From CAWCUU01 sp963798855 (GTDB lineage Bacteria > Gemmatimonadota > Gemmatimonadetes > Longimicrobiales > RSA9): DNA of 64,000 nt. Shown one piece after another: positions 26,962 through 35,219 of the stretch; position 1 is the first letter of the stretch; every line of letters begins with the position of its first letter. A program made the position numbers and the translations under genes. Location: assembly GCA_963798855.1 (NCBI GenBank), contig CAWCUU010000003.1, positions 124,001 to 188,000 on the forward strand, given 5' to 3'. The notes beneath the pieces were generated by a model that was given only the letters and a program-made list of their open reading frames with translations, had not been told where the DNA came from and made no database searches.

Positions 26962-28100
26962 CCGGGCGGCCGCCGCTGCTCGAGGCCGAATCGCTGCAGC
27001 GCCGCTATCGCGGCCGCACGGTGCTGGACATCGACCGGTTGCGGCTGGAGGCGGGCGAAGTTCTTGCGATCCTCGGACCGAACGGCTCGGGCAAGTCCAC
27101 GCTCTTCCGCCTGCTGCTGCTGCTCGAGCGGGCGGACGCGGGCACGATCCGGCTCGACGGGCGCGTCGTTCAGCCTGGCGACCGTACGGCGCGCGCCCGC
27201 ATGGCGGCGGTCTTCCAGCGGCCATTCCTGTTCGCGGGCACGGTCGCGAGCAACGTCGCCTACGGCCTGGCGGCGCGCCGCGTGAGCGGAACGGAGCGCG
27301 AGAAGGCGGTGGTCGATGCGCTGCGCGAGGTCTCGTTGAGCGAGCGTGCTCGTACGGATGTGTCGGAGCTCTCCGGCGGAGAGGCGCAGCGGGTCGCGCT
27401 CGCGCGGGCGCTTGTCCTTCGACCGGACCTGCTGCTGCTGGACGAGCCCACGTCGAATCTGGACCTGCCGCTCCGGCGTCGCTTCCGCTCCGATCTCGAG
27501 CGGCTGTCCCGGAGTCACGCGGGTGCCGTGGTGCTGATCACGCACGATCCGGCGGACGCGCTGACGCTGGCCGATCGGGTCGCGGTGCTGGAAGCCGGGC
27601 GGGTGGTGCAGGTGGCGACGCCGGAATCACTCGTGCTGAGCCCGGCGACTCCGTTCGTCGCGGCGATGACGGGGGCCGAGCTGCTGCTCGACGGGATCGT
27701 CGCGGAGGTGGTGGACGGACTCGTCGAGGTCCGTCTGGCCAGCGGCGCATCACTGCTGACCGCTCCGTCGGAAAACCCATCACGGCTCGCGCCCGGCACG
27801 CCGGCGCACGTCGCCTACCGGCCCGAGGACGTCGTGCTGGCGCACGCGGATTCGGCCGGGCCGACGAGCGCGCGCAACCGCTTCGATCTGCGCGTCACCG
27901 CGCTCTCACCCGTCGGCGGCCTCGTTCGCGTCCACCTGGAGGGGGAGCTGGATCTCATCGCGCTCGTCACGCGTGGGAGCGTCGAGGCGCTGGGGATCGC
28001 GCCGGACGCGATCGTGCAGGCCCAGATCAAGGCCGCCGCGCTGCGTCCGTTCCCGGCGGCCCCCCCGCGCGGCGAATCACCCGGTGTGCTATCCTCGTAG
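26958..28100 (+). CDS. tupC: Tungstate/molybdate ABC transporter ATPase with TOBE domain
   Basis: 380 aa from the GTG at 26958, which overlaps the TupB stop (GTGA). Walker A GPNGSGKST, signature ELSGGEAQRVALARAL, Walker B LLLLDEPT and the switch His in LITHDP are intact. The C-terminal ~110 residues (NRFDLRVTALSPVGGLVRV) resemble a TOBE oxyanion-sensing domain, which in ModC/TupC relatives allows regulation by the transported anion. It completes tupABC, ahead of the cofactor genes fdhD-mobA-moeA. Confidence 0.92.
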   Translation: MTGRPPLLEAESLQRRYRGRTVLDIDRLRLEAGEVLAILGPNGSGKSTLFRLLLLLERADAGTIRLDGRVVQPGDRTARARMAAVFQRPFLFAGTVASNVAYGLAARRVSGTEREKAVVDALREVSLSERARTDVSELSGGEAQRVALARALVLRPDLLLLDEPTSNLDLPLRRRFRSDLERLSRSHAGAVVLITHDPADALTLADRVAVLEAGRVVQVATPESLVLSPATPFVAAMTGAELLLDGIVAEVVDGLVEVRLASGASLLTAPSENPSRLAPGTPAHVAYRPEDVVLAHADSAGPTSARNRFDLRVTALSPVGGLVRVHLEGELDLIALVTRGSVEALGIAPDAIVQAQIKAAALRPFPAAPPRGESPGVLSS

Positions 28101-28145
28101 GTATACAGCAGGCGCGCGCACACGCATCTACCGAAGGAGGCAGCG

Positions 28146-28679
28146 ATGGCGGCGACGATCCGACACTCGATGACCGAGCGGATGAAGGGGGCTGCCCTGC
28201 TGGAGATCCCCGTCTACGAAGAGGTGGAGGCAGACACCGGCGCCACCGGCCAGGCGGCGGGCGTCGTGTCGCTGGCGGCGGTGTGCGCTGCGATCGGCGG
28301 CGCGCTGAGCGGCCCGGGCGGCCTGCTCGTCGGGCTGATCTCCGTGATCCTCGGCTGGGTGATCTGGTCCGGGATCACGTACTTCATCGGCACGCGTCTG
28401 TTCGGCGGAACGGCGACCTGGGGCGAGCTGCTGCGCACGATCGGCTTCGCGTGGGCGCCCGGCGTGCTCTACATCCTGGGCTTCGTTCCGCTGCTCGGCT
28501 GGTTCGTCCGCATCGCGGTGAGCATCTGGATCCTGATCGCGGGCGTCGTCGCGATCCGCCAGGCGCTCGACTTCGGCACGGGTCGCGCGCTGCTGACGGC
28601 CGTGGTCGGCTTCATCCCCTACCTGTGCCTCGTCTGGGTCGTGAGCCTCATCCTCGGACTCAGTCCGCAGCTCCTCTGA
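28146..28679 (+). CDS. YIP1-family integral membrane protein
   Basis: 177 aa from the ATG at 28146, with GAAGGAGG a few nt upstream. After a cytoplasmic N-terminus there are five hydrophobic segments (GVVSLAAVCAAIGGALSG, LLVGLISVILGWVIWSGITYF, GVLYILGFVPLLGW, VSIWILIAGVVAIRQAL and FIPYLCLVWVVSLILGL), with the LFGGTATWGELLRTIGFAWAP loop of bacterial YIP1 proteins. The function is unknown. It lies between the tungstate transporter and the cofactor genes but is followed by a strong hairpin. Confidence 0.85.
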   Translation: MAATIRHSMTERMKGAALLEIPVYEEVEADTGATGQAAGVVSLAAVCAAIGGALSGPGGLLVGLISVILGWVIWSGITYFIGTRLFGGTATWGELLRTIGFAWAPGVLYILGFVPLLGWFVRIAVSIWILIAGVVAIRQALDFGTGRALLTAVVGFIPYLCLVWVVSLILGLSPQLL

Positions 28680-28691
28680 CGCCGAGGACCG

Positions 28692-28717
28692 GCCGCCCGC
28701 GCGAACGCGCGGGCGGC
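28692..28717. terminator. Perfect 11-bp GC hairpin after the YIP1 gene
   Basis: GCCGCCCGCGC (28692-28702) pairs perfectly with GCGCGGGCGGC (28707-28717) around a GAAC tetraloop. It begins 12 nt past the YIP1 stop. No T-run follows, so it may act as a pause, a processing site or a factor-assisted terminator separating tupABC-YIP1 from fdhD. Confidence 0.6.
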
Positions 28718-28751
28718 TGCGGGCGCTGCCGTCCCGACCTATATTCGCGCC

Positions 28752-29483
28752 ATGGTCAGGCGCGCGGTTCCGATCGAAGAGAAGGCGTTCCGACTCCGGT
28801 TGGACGGACGCGATATCGCGACGTGGACGTGCACCCCCGCGCGACTCGACACGCTCGCCGCCGGCTGGCTTCTCGCCAACGGCTTCGTCGACGGGCGATC
28901 CGACATCCTCGAGATCTCAGTGAGCGATGAGCAGCCGATCGCGGGCGCATCCGTGCGGCTCGGCGACGCCGCCGCCTCCGCCCTCTCCGGCCGACTCGAC
29001 CACCGCGCCACCGCCGCCTGCGGCGTACGCCACTTCCTCGACTGCGAGCCTGCGCGACTCCCGGTTCGCGATCCCGCTGCGCCCGCCTCCCCCGACTCCG
29101 CTGCGGCTGCGGAGCTGCTGCGCGAGATGTACGCGCGCGCCGAGCGCTACCGCGAGCACGGCGGGCTCCACGTGGCGGCGCTGGTCGGCGAGGACGGCGA
29201 CCTCATGACGTGGGCGGAGGAGGTCGGCCGCCACAACGCGGCCGACAAGATCATCGGCGAAGCCTGGCTCGACGGCGTCCGGCTCGGCTGCTGCGGCCTG
29301 CTCCTGTCCGCGCGCGTCAGCGGCCAGATCGCGCTGAAGGGCGCCCGTGCCGGCCTAGCCTGGATCGCCAGCCGCTCCGTGCCGACCACCCTCGCGCTCG
29401 AGATCGCGGGCGTGGCCCGCCTGCCCATCGTCGCGCGCGCTGGCGGCGACGAGGCCCGCACCTTCTCCCCGCCAGTATCGTGA
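28752..29483 (+). CDS. fdhD: Formate dehydrogenase accessory sulfurtransferase FdhD-like protein
   Basis: 243 aa. C-terminal landmarks of FdhD are present: GGLHVAALV, EEVGRHNAADKIIG, LLSARVSGQIALKGARAG and SRSVPTTLALEIA. FdhD moves sulfur from a desulfurase to the molybdenum cofactor of formate dehydrogenase. The catalytic loop, normally CGxCG, reads ACGVRHFLDC here, so the second cysteine of the pair is absent (one cysteine lies seven residues later). Its stop overlaps the GTG of mobA, so it belongs to the cofactor operon. No formate dehydrogenase gene is in this window. Confidence 0.88.
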   Translation: MVRRAVPIEEKAFRLRLDGRDIATWTCTPARLDTLAAGWLLANGFVDGRSDILEISVSDEQPIAGASVRLGDAAASALSGRLDHRATAACGVRHFLDCEPARLPVRDPAAPASPDSAAAAELLREMYARAERYREHGGLHVAALVGEDGDLMTWAEEVGRHNAADKIIGEAWLDGVRLGCCGLLLSARVSGQIALKGARAGLAWIASRSVPTTLALEIAGVARLPIVARAGGDEARTFSPPVS

Positions 29484-30169
29484 GCGCACACGCCGCCGGA
29501 TCGCGACCGCTCGCGCCGCTGGGCGTGCTGCTCGCCGGTGGGCTCAGCCGCAGATACGGCGAGCCGAAGGCGTTCGCGCGCGTGGCGGGCACGCGCATCG
29601 TGGATCGCGTGCTCGCGGCGCTGCGCGCGGTGAGCGATGAGATCGGCGTGGTCGCGAACGACTCGGCCACCTACGCGACGCTCGGGCTCCCGATCCGCGC
29701 GGACGAGCGGCCGGGTGAAGGGGTTCTCGGCGGCATTCACACCGCGATCGGCTGGGCATCGGAGCGGGGGCGCAACGGCGCGCTCGTGGTCGCGTGCGAC
29801 ATGCCGTTCCTCCACGCGGGCCTGCTGCGCGACATCGTGGATCACGTGGTCGAGGAGGAGACAGACCTCGTGGTCCCGGAGAGCCGCGGGCCGCGCGGCG
29901 TCGAGCCGCTCTGCGCGTGGTACGGGCCTGCGTGCAGGGCCGCGATCGAGGCGCAGCTCCTGCGCGAGGACCGGCGGGTGATCGGCTTCTGGCGGGACGT
30001 CCGGACGCGGCGGGTGCCGCTCGAGCGCGTGCTCCGCCACGGCGACCCCGAGCGGCTGTTCATGAACGTCAACACGCGCGAGGATCGTCTCGTCGCGGAG
30101 GAGCTGGCCGGCGCACCCCCTTCCGACTCCGCGACCGCCCGGCCGTGGCCGCGCTCGGAGGCGTCCTGA
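29480..30169 (+). CDS. mobA: Molybdenum cofactor guanylyltransferase
   Basis: 229 aa from the GTG at 29480 (GTGA overlap with fdhD). It attaches GMP to molybdopterin to form the bis-MGD or MGD cofactor. The nucleotide-binding start GVLLAGGLSRRYGEPKAFARV is followed by ADERPGEGVLGGIHTAI and the metal-binding VVACDMPFLHA, and MNVNTREDR lies near the end. The Lys of the GTP loop is kept (EPKAFA). Confidence 0.92.
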   Translation: MSAHAAGSRPLAPLGVLLAGGLSRRYGEPKAFARVAGTRIVDRVLAALRAVSDEIGVVANDSATYATLGLPIRADERPGEGVLGGIHTAIGWASERGRNGALVVACDMPFLHAGLLRDIVDHVVEEETDLVVPESRGPRGVEPLCAWYGPACRAAIEAQLLREDRRVIGFWRDVRTRRVPLERVLRHGDPERLFMNVNTREDRLVAEELAGAPPSDSATARPWPRSEAS

Positions 30170-31482
30170 CCGCGCGCAAAGCGGACTGGCTCGCCGCCGA
30201 TGAGGCTCTCCGTCGCATCCTCGCCGAGGTGGAGCCGATGCCGGAGACAGAGGTGCCCCTGGCGGAGGCGCTGGGCGGAGTCCTGAGCCGCTCGATCATC
30301 TCGCCCATCGATCAGCCGCCGTGGGACAACAGCGCGATGGACGGCTTTGCCACGCGCGCGGTGGACGTGGAGCCGGCGCGGCCGGATGCACCCGTCGAGC
30401 TCCGCGTGATCGAGGACGTCCCGGCCGGCGCGAGGCCGACCCGCGGCGTCGGCGCGGGAGAGGCAACGCGCGTAATGACCGGCGCGCCGGTGCCCGACGG
30501 AGCGGATGGCGTCGTGCGAATCGAGCACACCGACGCGTGGCATGCACCGGCAGCTACGCCGCCATACACCGTGCGCGTGCTGCAGAGCGACGACGCCGGC
30601 CGCAACATCCGTCGCAGCGGCGAGGACCTGCGGCGTGGCGCGGAGGTGCTGAGCGCGGGCGCGCTGCTGCGAGCGGGCGAGATCGGCGTCCTCGCCGCAA
30701 TGGGGATCACGGCCGCGCCGATCCACCGCATGCCCCGAATCGGGATCCTCTCGAACGGTGACGAGCTGGTCGAGCCGGAAGAAATCGCCGCCGTGATGCA
30801 AGGGCGCGCGATCGTGAACTCCAACTCCTACGCGCTCGCGGCAGCCGTTCGCGCGACCGGCGCCGTGCCGCTGCCGCTCGGCATCGCGCGCGACGATCGC
30901 GACAGCATCCGGCTCCACATCGAGGCGGCGCTCAATGCGGACGCGCTGGTCACGAGCGCCGGGGCCAGCGTCGGCGACCACGACCTGATGAAGGATGTCC
31001 TGGAGGAGCTCGGCTTCGAGCTGCGCTTCTGGCGAGTGCGCATGCGACCGGGCAGTCCGTTCTCCTTCGGCTTCCTCCCGGACGCGCCGTCCGGTCGCAG
31101 GCTCCCCGTCTTCGGGCTCGCGGGCAACCCCGTCTCCGCGCTCGTGACCTACGAGGTGCTCGTGCGCCCGGCAATCCGACGGATGCTGGGCCGCGCCGCC
31201 GTCCACCCGCGAACGCTCACCGTGGAGCTGGCCGAGCCGTTCCCGTCCACGCCGCGGCTGACCCACTTCTTGCGCGCCCGTCTCGAGCCGCGGCCGGAGG
31301 CGGAGCCGCTGGCGCGGCTGACCGGTCCGCAGGGCTCGGGAATCCTGCGGTCGCTCGTGGAGGCGGACGCCCTCGTCATCGTGCCGGAGGGCATAGAGGG
31401 GCTGCCGGCCGGGGCTCACGCGAAGGCGATCCCGCTCGAGCCGGTGGACCCCGCGGCCGCCGCTCCTGGATACACGCCCTGA
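30145..31482 (+). CDS. moeA: Molybdopterin molybdenumtransferase
   Basis: 445 aa from the GTG at 30145, which overlaps the end of mobA by 25 nt. MoeA inserts molybdate or tungstate into adenylylated molybdopterin. Landmarks are QPPWDNSAMDGFATRA, RVMTGAPVPDGADGVVRIE, ILSNGDELVEP, TSAGASVGDHDLMKDVL, RPGSPFSFGFL and GLAGNPVSALVTYE. It is the last gene of the tup-fdhD-mobA-moeA stretch, so uptake, insertion and nucleotide attachment are encoded together. Confidence 0.95.
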   Translation: MAALGGVLTARKADWLAADEALRRILAEVEPMPETEVPLAEALGGVLSRSIISPIDQPPWDNSAMDGFATRAVDVEPARPDAPVELRVIEDVPAGARPTRGVGAGEATRVMTGAPVPDGADGVVRIEHTDAWHAPAATPPYTVRVLQSDDAGRNIRRSGEDLRRGAEVLSAGALLRAGEIGVLAAMGITAAPIHRMPRIGILSNGDELVEPEEIAAVMQGRAIVNSNSYALAAAVRATGAVPLPLGIARDDRDSIRLHIEAALNADALVTSAGASVGDHDLMKDVLEELGFELRFWRVRMRPGSPFSFGFLPDAPSGRRLPVFGLAGNPVSALVTYEVLVRPAIRRMLGRAAVHPRTLTVELAEPFPSTPRLTHFLRARLEPRPEAEPLARLTGPQGSGILRSLVEADALVIVPEGIEGLPAGAHAKAIPLEPVDPAAAAPGYTP

Positions 31483-31626
31483 GGTCTTCGAGATCTTTCA
31501 CCGCGCTTGCCGGCCGGCCGACCGCATCCCCTACGCAGTCCCGCCCCCCGTTCTACGTAGCGAGTCCGACACGGCGCGCTGCCGCGTGGCCGCAATCTAC
31601 GGGCGCACCCCTCAGAGGAGGCTCCC

Positions 31627-33333
31627 GTGATACCGATCACCCACCTGACCCAGGCGCCTTACGCGTTGTTCTACCTGCTCGCGCTCGGCACCGCCTTCGC
31701 CGTCGCGTCGCGCGACGGGGTCCGTTGCGACCTTCCGCCGAGGAGCTGGATCGCCCTCGTCGCGGCCGTCGCCGCCGCCGGCATCCTCGGCTCGAAGCTG
31801 CTACGCTTCGATCTGTCCGCCCCCGTGCCCGGAGCGAAGACGATCCTCGGTGGCGTGCTGGCCGGCACGATCGTCGCCTTCGCCGGTGCCCGCGCGCTCG
31901 GTCTCGATCGGCGCGCGCTCGACGGCTTCGCGGTGGCCGTCCCGCTCGGCGTGGCGATCGGCCGAGTCGGTTGTCTCCTCGCGGGGTGCTGCTTCGGGCG
32001 CATTACGACCCTGCCGTGGGGGATCCGCTATGGCGTCGGAACGGAGCCGTACGCGGCGCAGCTCGCGGCGGGTCTGATCCATACCGGCGCACCGGTCTCG
32101 CTGCCGGTACATCCGACGCAGGCGTACGAGGCGCTGCTGGCGCTCGTCGTCGCGCTCGCGGTCGTGCGTGCTCGCGCCTCCCTGCGATCCCCTGGCAGCG
32201 GCTTGATGGCGAGCTTCGCCGCGCTGGGAGTTGGACGGATCGGCATCGAGTTCTTCCGTACACGCGACCTGGCGCCGGTCCACGGCCTCACGATCGTGCA
32301 GTGGCTGATCGCCGTGTGCGTCGTCGCCTGCGTGGTGTCACTCGTCGGCGGCGAGATCCGGGCGCGGGCTGCGTGTCGCACCGCCGGGTCCCAGCCGAGG
32401 GCGAGGGAGCCGAGCCGCGTACCCGTCCTCGCGCTCATGCTGGCGGTGCCCGTACTGCTGCTGGCCGGCGGCTTCTTCACGCCGCTCGAGCGCACCGCGC
32501 TGGTGCTGCTGTCGTTGCCCGCGCTCGTCGCCGTGGCGGACGCGCTGGCGACCCGCGCGGCGCCCCGATCGTTCCGCCCGAAGGTCGCTACGGCCGCGAT
32601 CGCGCTGCTCGCGCTGCAACAGGCGACGCCCGGCTATCCGCGGTCGTACTGGAGCATCGGCGGCGGTCCGACGCTCTCCCAGCGGACGCACCGGCACGAG
32701 ATCGTCACCGGATATCGAGAGGACTGCGACGGTAGCCCGGTGCCGGTGAAGGAGCTGCAGGAGATCAGGCTGAGGCACGCCTCGGTCGGCGGCTCGCTGC
32801 GGCATACGCGGGAGCTGTCGCCGGTCCTGAGTCGCACCTTCGCCCTGCGCGGGTATATCGGCCGGGTCGCCTCACATCTCCTGCCGGGCTCGAGCAGCAG
32901 CGTCCCCGATGAGGAGAGGACGATCGGCGGCGCCGGCGCGACGGTGAGCGTCGAGGATAGCCACGTGGGCTTCACGCTCGGGGGCGGGGCCGGCCGTCTC
33001 GGCGTCGATTCCGCGACGAGCCCCCTGTTCATCGGCGCGCTCCGCGGTGGATCGCTGCGCGGCACGCACGTGGTGGTCGGCGTGAACGACCTGGAGTCGC
33101 TCGGGTCGGGCGGAACGGCGATCCACGCCGGACTCGGCCACGGGTTCGGAGGTCTCGGCTCGACGGCGCAAGCGGGGTTCTGGAACGCGAGCGGAGCGGG
33201 CGGCGAAGGCAACGGGCTCTACGTCCGAGCCACGATCGTCACTCCTTCAGGATTCGAGGTCGAGCCGTTCCTCGGCTTCGGCGACGGCTACGACATCCGA
33301 CTCGCGCTGCGACGACGAATCGGCGGCCGTTGA
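31627..33333 (+). CDS. Prolipoprotein diacylglyceryl transferase (Lgt)-like domain fused to a membrane/beta C-terminal region
   Basis: 568 aa. Residues 1-240 resemble Lgt: IGRVGCLLAGCCFGRITTLP, LPVHPTQAYEALLAL and FAALGVGRIGIEFFRTRD, with about seven membrane helices. Lgt transfers diacylglycerol to lipoprotein cysteines. Canonical enzymes stop at about 260-300 aa; here there are two more membrane helices (about 255-320) and then about 240 residues rich in Gly/Ser with beta-barrel-like alternation (GFTLGGGAGRL, GLGHGFGGLGST, FLGFGDGYDIRLALRRR). The C-terminal part is not a family I recognise. The start at 31627 follows a GGAGG. Whether it is a working Lgt or a paralogue with a new role is open. 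Confidence 0.75.
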   Translation: MIPITHLTQAPYALFYLLALGTAFAVASRDGVRCDLPPRSWIALVAAVAAAGILGSKLLRFDLSAPVPGAKTILGGVLAGTIVAFAGARALGLDRRALDGFAVAVPLGVAIGRVGCLLAGCCFGRITTLPWGIRYGVGTEPYAAQLAAGLIHTGAPVSLPVHPTQAYEALLALVVALAVVRARASLRSPGSGLMASFAALGVGRIGIEFFRTRDLAPVHGLTIVQWLIAVCVVACVVSLVGGEIRARAACRTAGSQPRAREPSRVPVLALMLAVPVLLLAGGFFTPLERTALVLLSLPALVAVADALATRAAPRSFRPKVATAAIALLALQQATPGYPRSYWSIGGGPTLSQRTHRHEIVTGYREDCDGSPVPVKELQEIRLRHASVGGSLRHTRELSPVLSRTFALRGYIGRVASHLLPGSSSSVPDEERTIGGAGATVSVEDSHVGFTLGGGAGRLGVDSATSPLFIGALRGGSLRGTHVVVGVNDLESLGSGGTAIHAGLGHGFGGLGSTAQAGFWNASGAGGEGNGLYVRATIVTPSGFEVEPFLGFGDGYDIRLALRRRIGGR

Positions 33334-33352
33334 CAGGTCGCTGAAGAACTGG
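33333..33352 (+). repeat. Single-arm copy of a dispersed repeat also found at 59237
   Basis: ACAGGTCGCTGAAGAACTGG overlaps the stop codon of the Lgt-like gene. Nineteen of these 20 bases recur in the left arm of the inverted repeat at 59237-59256. No partner arm is visible nearby. Confidence 0.6.
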
Positions 33353-33514
33353 GGCGCGGCCGATCGAGTGCACGCCCGGTGCGGCCGAGAAGGGCGTGGT
33401 TCCCCGCACGGTTGACGCGGCTGCAGCCCACCGGCATCCTGCGCCGGGCGCGCTGCAGTCGCGTCATCGTCGGCCCACGAGGACCGACCGCGAACCGAAC
33501 GGAGGAGCCCATCG

Positions 33515-35188
33515 ATGGCCGAGCACCACCGCGAAGCCGACCGCATCGTCCCCGCGCGGTATCAGCCGGAGCTGCCGCTCGAAAGGCTGATCGTGCGGGA
33601 GGCGGCGGATCCCGAAGCCGTCGAGGTGGACGTCGTCTTCGTAGGCGCGGGCCCGGCCGGCCTCTCGGGCGCAATCGAGCTGGCACGACTCGCCCGACGG
33701 GACGCAGAGTCGGGAGGCGACCTCGGCGAGCTGTCCATCGCCGTGCTGGAGAAAGCCGAAGGGCTCGGCGAGCACTGCCTCTCCGGGGCGGTGGTGAACC
33801 CGATCGCGCTGCGCGAGCTGCTCCCCGAAGTTGCCGAATCCGAGTGGCCGCTGCGGGAGCCGGTGGGCCGCGAGTCCGTCTATCTGCTCACCGGAAGCCG
33901 AGCGATTCCGATCCCGACTCCGCCGACGATGCAGAACAGCGGCAACCGCATCGGCTCCATCTGCGAGCTGGTGCGGTGGCTCGGAGAGAAGGCGCAGGGG
34001 CTGGGCATCGACATCTTTACGGGCTTCCCCGCGGCATCACTGCTCGTCGAAGGCGAGAGCGTCCGCGGCGTGCGCACGGCGCCGTCGGGGCTCGACCGGG
34101 ACGGTAACATGACCAGCGGCGGAATGCCGGCCACCGACGTCGTCGCGAAGGTCACCGCGCTGTCCGAGGGGACGCGGGGTGCGCTCGCGCAGGCGTGGAT
34201 GCAGTGGCAGGGCGTCGGCTCCAGGAACCCGCAGATCTTCGCTCTCGGGGTGAAGGAGCTCTGGGAGACGAAGAAGCCGCTCGACCGCATCATCCACACG
34301 CTCGGCTGGCCGCTGCCGCGGGACGCCTTCGGCGGCAGCTTCATGTACCCGCTCGAGCCGAACGTCGTCGCGATCGGCCTCGTCGTGGGACTCGACTACC
34401 ATGAGCGCGACCTCGACGTGCACGCGCTGCTCCAGCGGATGAAGCTGCACCCACTCTTCCGCCCGTATCTCGAGGGCGGCGAGCTCGTCGAATGGGGGGC
34501 GAAGACGATCCCGGAAGGCGGCTACTGGGCGCTGCCGGAGCGGCGGCACGGCGATGGGCTGGTGCTGCTCGGCGACGCCGCCGGCTTCGTCGAGGTCGCC
34601 TCGCTCAAGGGCATCCACTACGCGATGCAGTCCGGCGTCTACGCCGCCCGCGCGATCTTCGACGCGCTGAAGCGCGGCGACGTCGGCCGCACCGCCCTCG
34701 CGGCTTACGACCGCATGGTCGAGGAGTCCTTCATCGTCGGCGATCTGCACGCGCGCAGGAACATGCGCCTCGCCTTCAAGGACGGCTTCCTCATCGGCGG
34801 CGCGAAGGCCGCGCTCATGAGCCTGACCGGCGGCCGCATCCCCGGCGCCTTCATCGACTCCGAGCCGGACGCCGACGTGCTCCGCGTGGCAGGCGGCGAT
34901 GGCTCCTTCGAGGCCGGCCCCCTGACGATCTCGAAGCTCGACGCCGTCTTCAAGTCCGGAAACCGGACTCGCGACGACATCCCGCAGCACCTCATCGTGG
35001 GACCCGACGTCGACGGCGCGACGGCCGAGTTCTACCGGCACGTCTGCCCCGCCGGCGTCTACGAGCGGGACGGAGACCGGCTCGTCGTCAACGCGCCCAA
35101 CTGCATCGACTGCAAAGCGACCAATGTGCTGGGGCCGCGATGGACTCCGCGGGAAGGCGGCAGCGGTCCGCGATACCGGCGGATGTAG
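33515..35188 (+). CDS. Electron-transfer flavoprotein:ubiquinone oxidoreductase
   Basis: 557 aa from the ATG at 33515 with GGAGGAG upstream. It passes electrons from reduced ETF to quinone. The FAD motif VFVGAGPAGLSGAIELARLA, GEHCLSGAVVNP, GGSFMYPLEPN, LLGDAAGFVEVASLKGIHYAM and the C-terminal iron-sulfur segment CPAGVYE...NCIDCKATN are diagnostic. In classical ETF-QO the last motif is CxxCxxC; the third of these Cys is Thr here and the usual Asp is Asn, so one of the four [4Fe-4S] ligands is missing. ETF alpha/beta genes lie about 8 kb away on the other strand. Confidence 0.93.
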   Translation: MAEHHREADRIVPARYQPELPLERLIVREAADPEAVEVDVVFVGAGPAGLSGAIELARLARRDAESGGDLGELSIAVLEKAEGLGEHCLSGAVVNPIALRELLPEVAESEWPLREPVGRESVYLLTGSRAIPIPTPPTMQNSGNRIGSICELVRWLGEKAQGLGIDIFTGFPAASLLVEGESVRGVRTAPSGLDRDGNMTSGGMPATDVVAKVTALSEGTRGALAQAWMQWQGVGSRNPQIFALGVKELWETKKPLDRIIHTLGWPLPRDAFGGSFMYPLEPNVVAIGLVVGLDYHERDLDVHALLQRMKLHPLFRPYLEGGELVEWGAKTIPEGGYWALPERRHGDGLVLLGDAAGFVEVASLKGIHYAMQSGVYAARAIFDALKRGDVGRTALAAYDRMVEESFIVGDLHARRNMRLAFKDGFLIGGAKAALMSLTGGRIPGAFIDSEPDADVLRVAGGDGSFEAGPLTISKLDAVFKSGNRTRDDIPQHLIVGPDVDGATAEFYRHVCPAGVYERDGDRLVVNAPNCIDCKATNVLGPRWTPREGGSGPRYRRM

Positions 35189-35219
35189 GGCTAGGGCGAG
35201 GGCGAGGGCGAGGGGAGGG

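Noticed and set aside
26244..28100. A single 618-residue open frame spanning the permease and ATPase genes
   Set aside because: Its first ~27 residues are the TupB start and its last ~380 are TupC, but the middle is a wrong-frame reading of TupB; it exists only because of the extra base near 26324.
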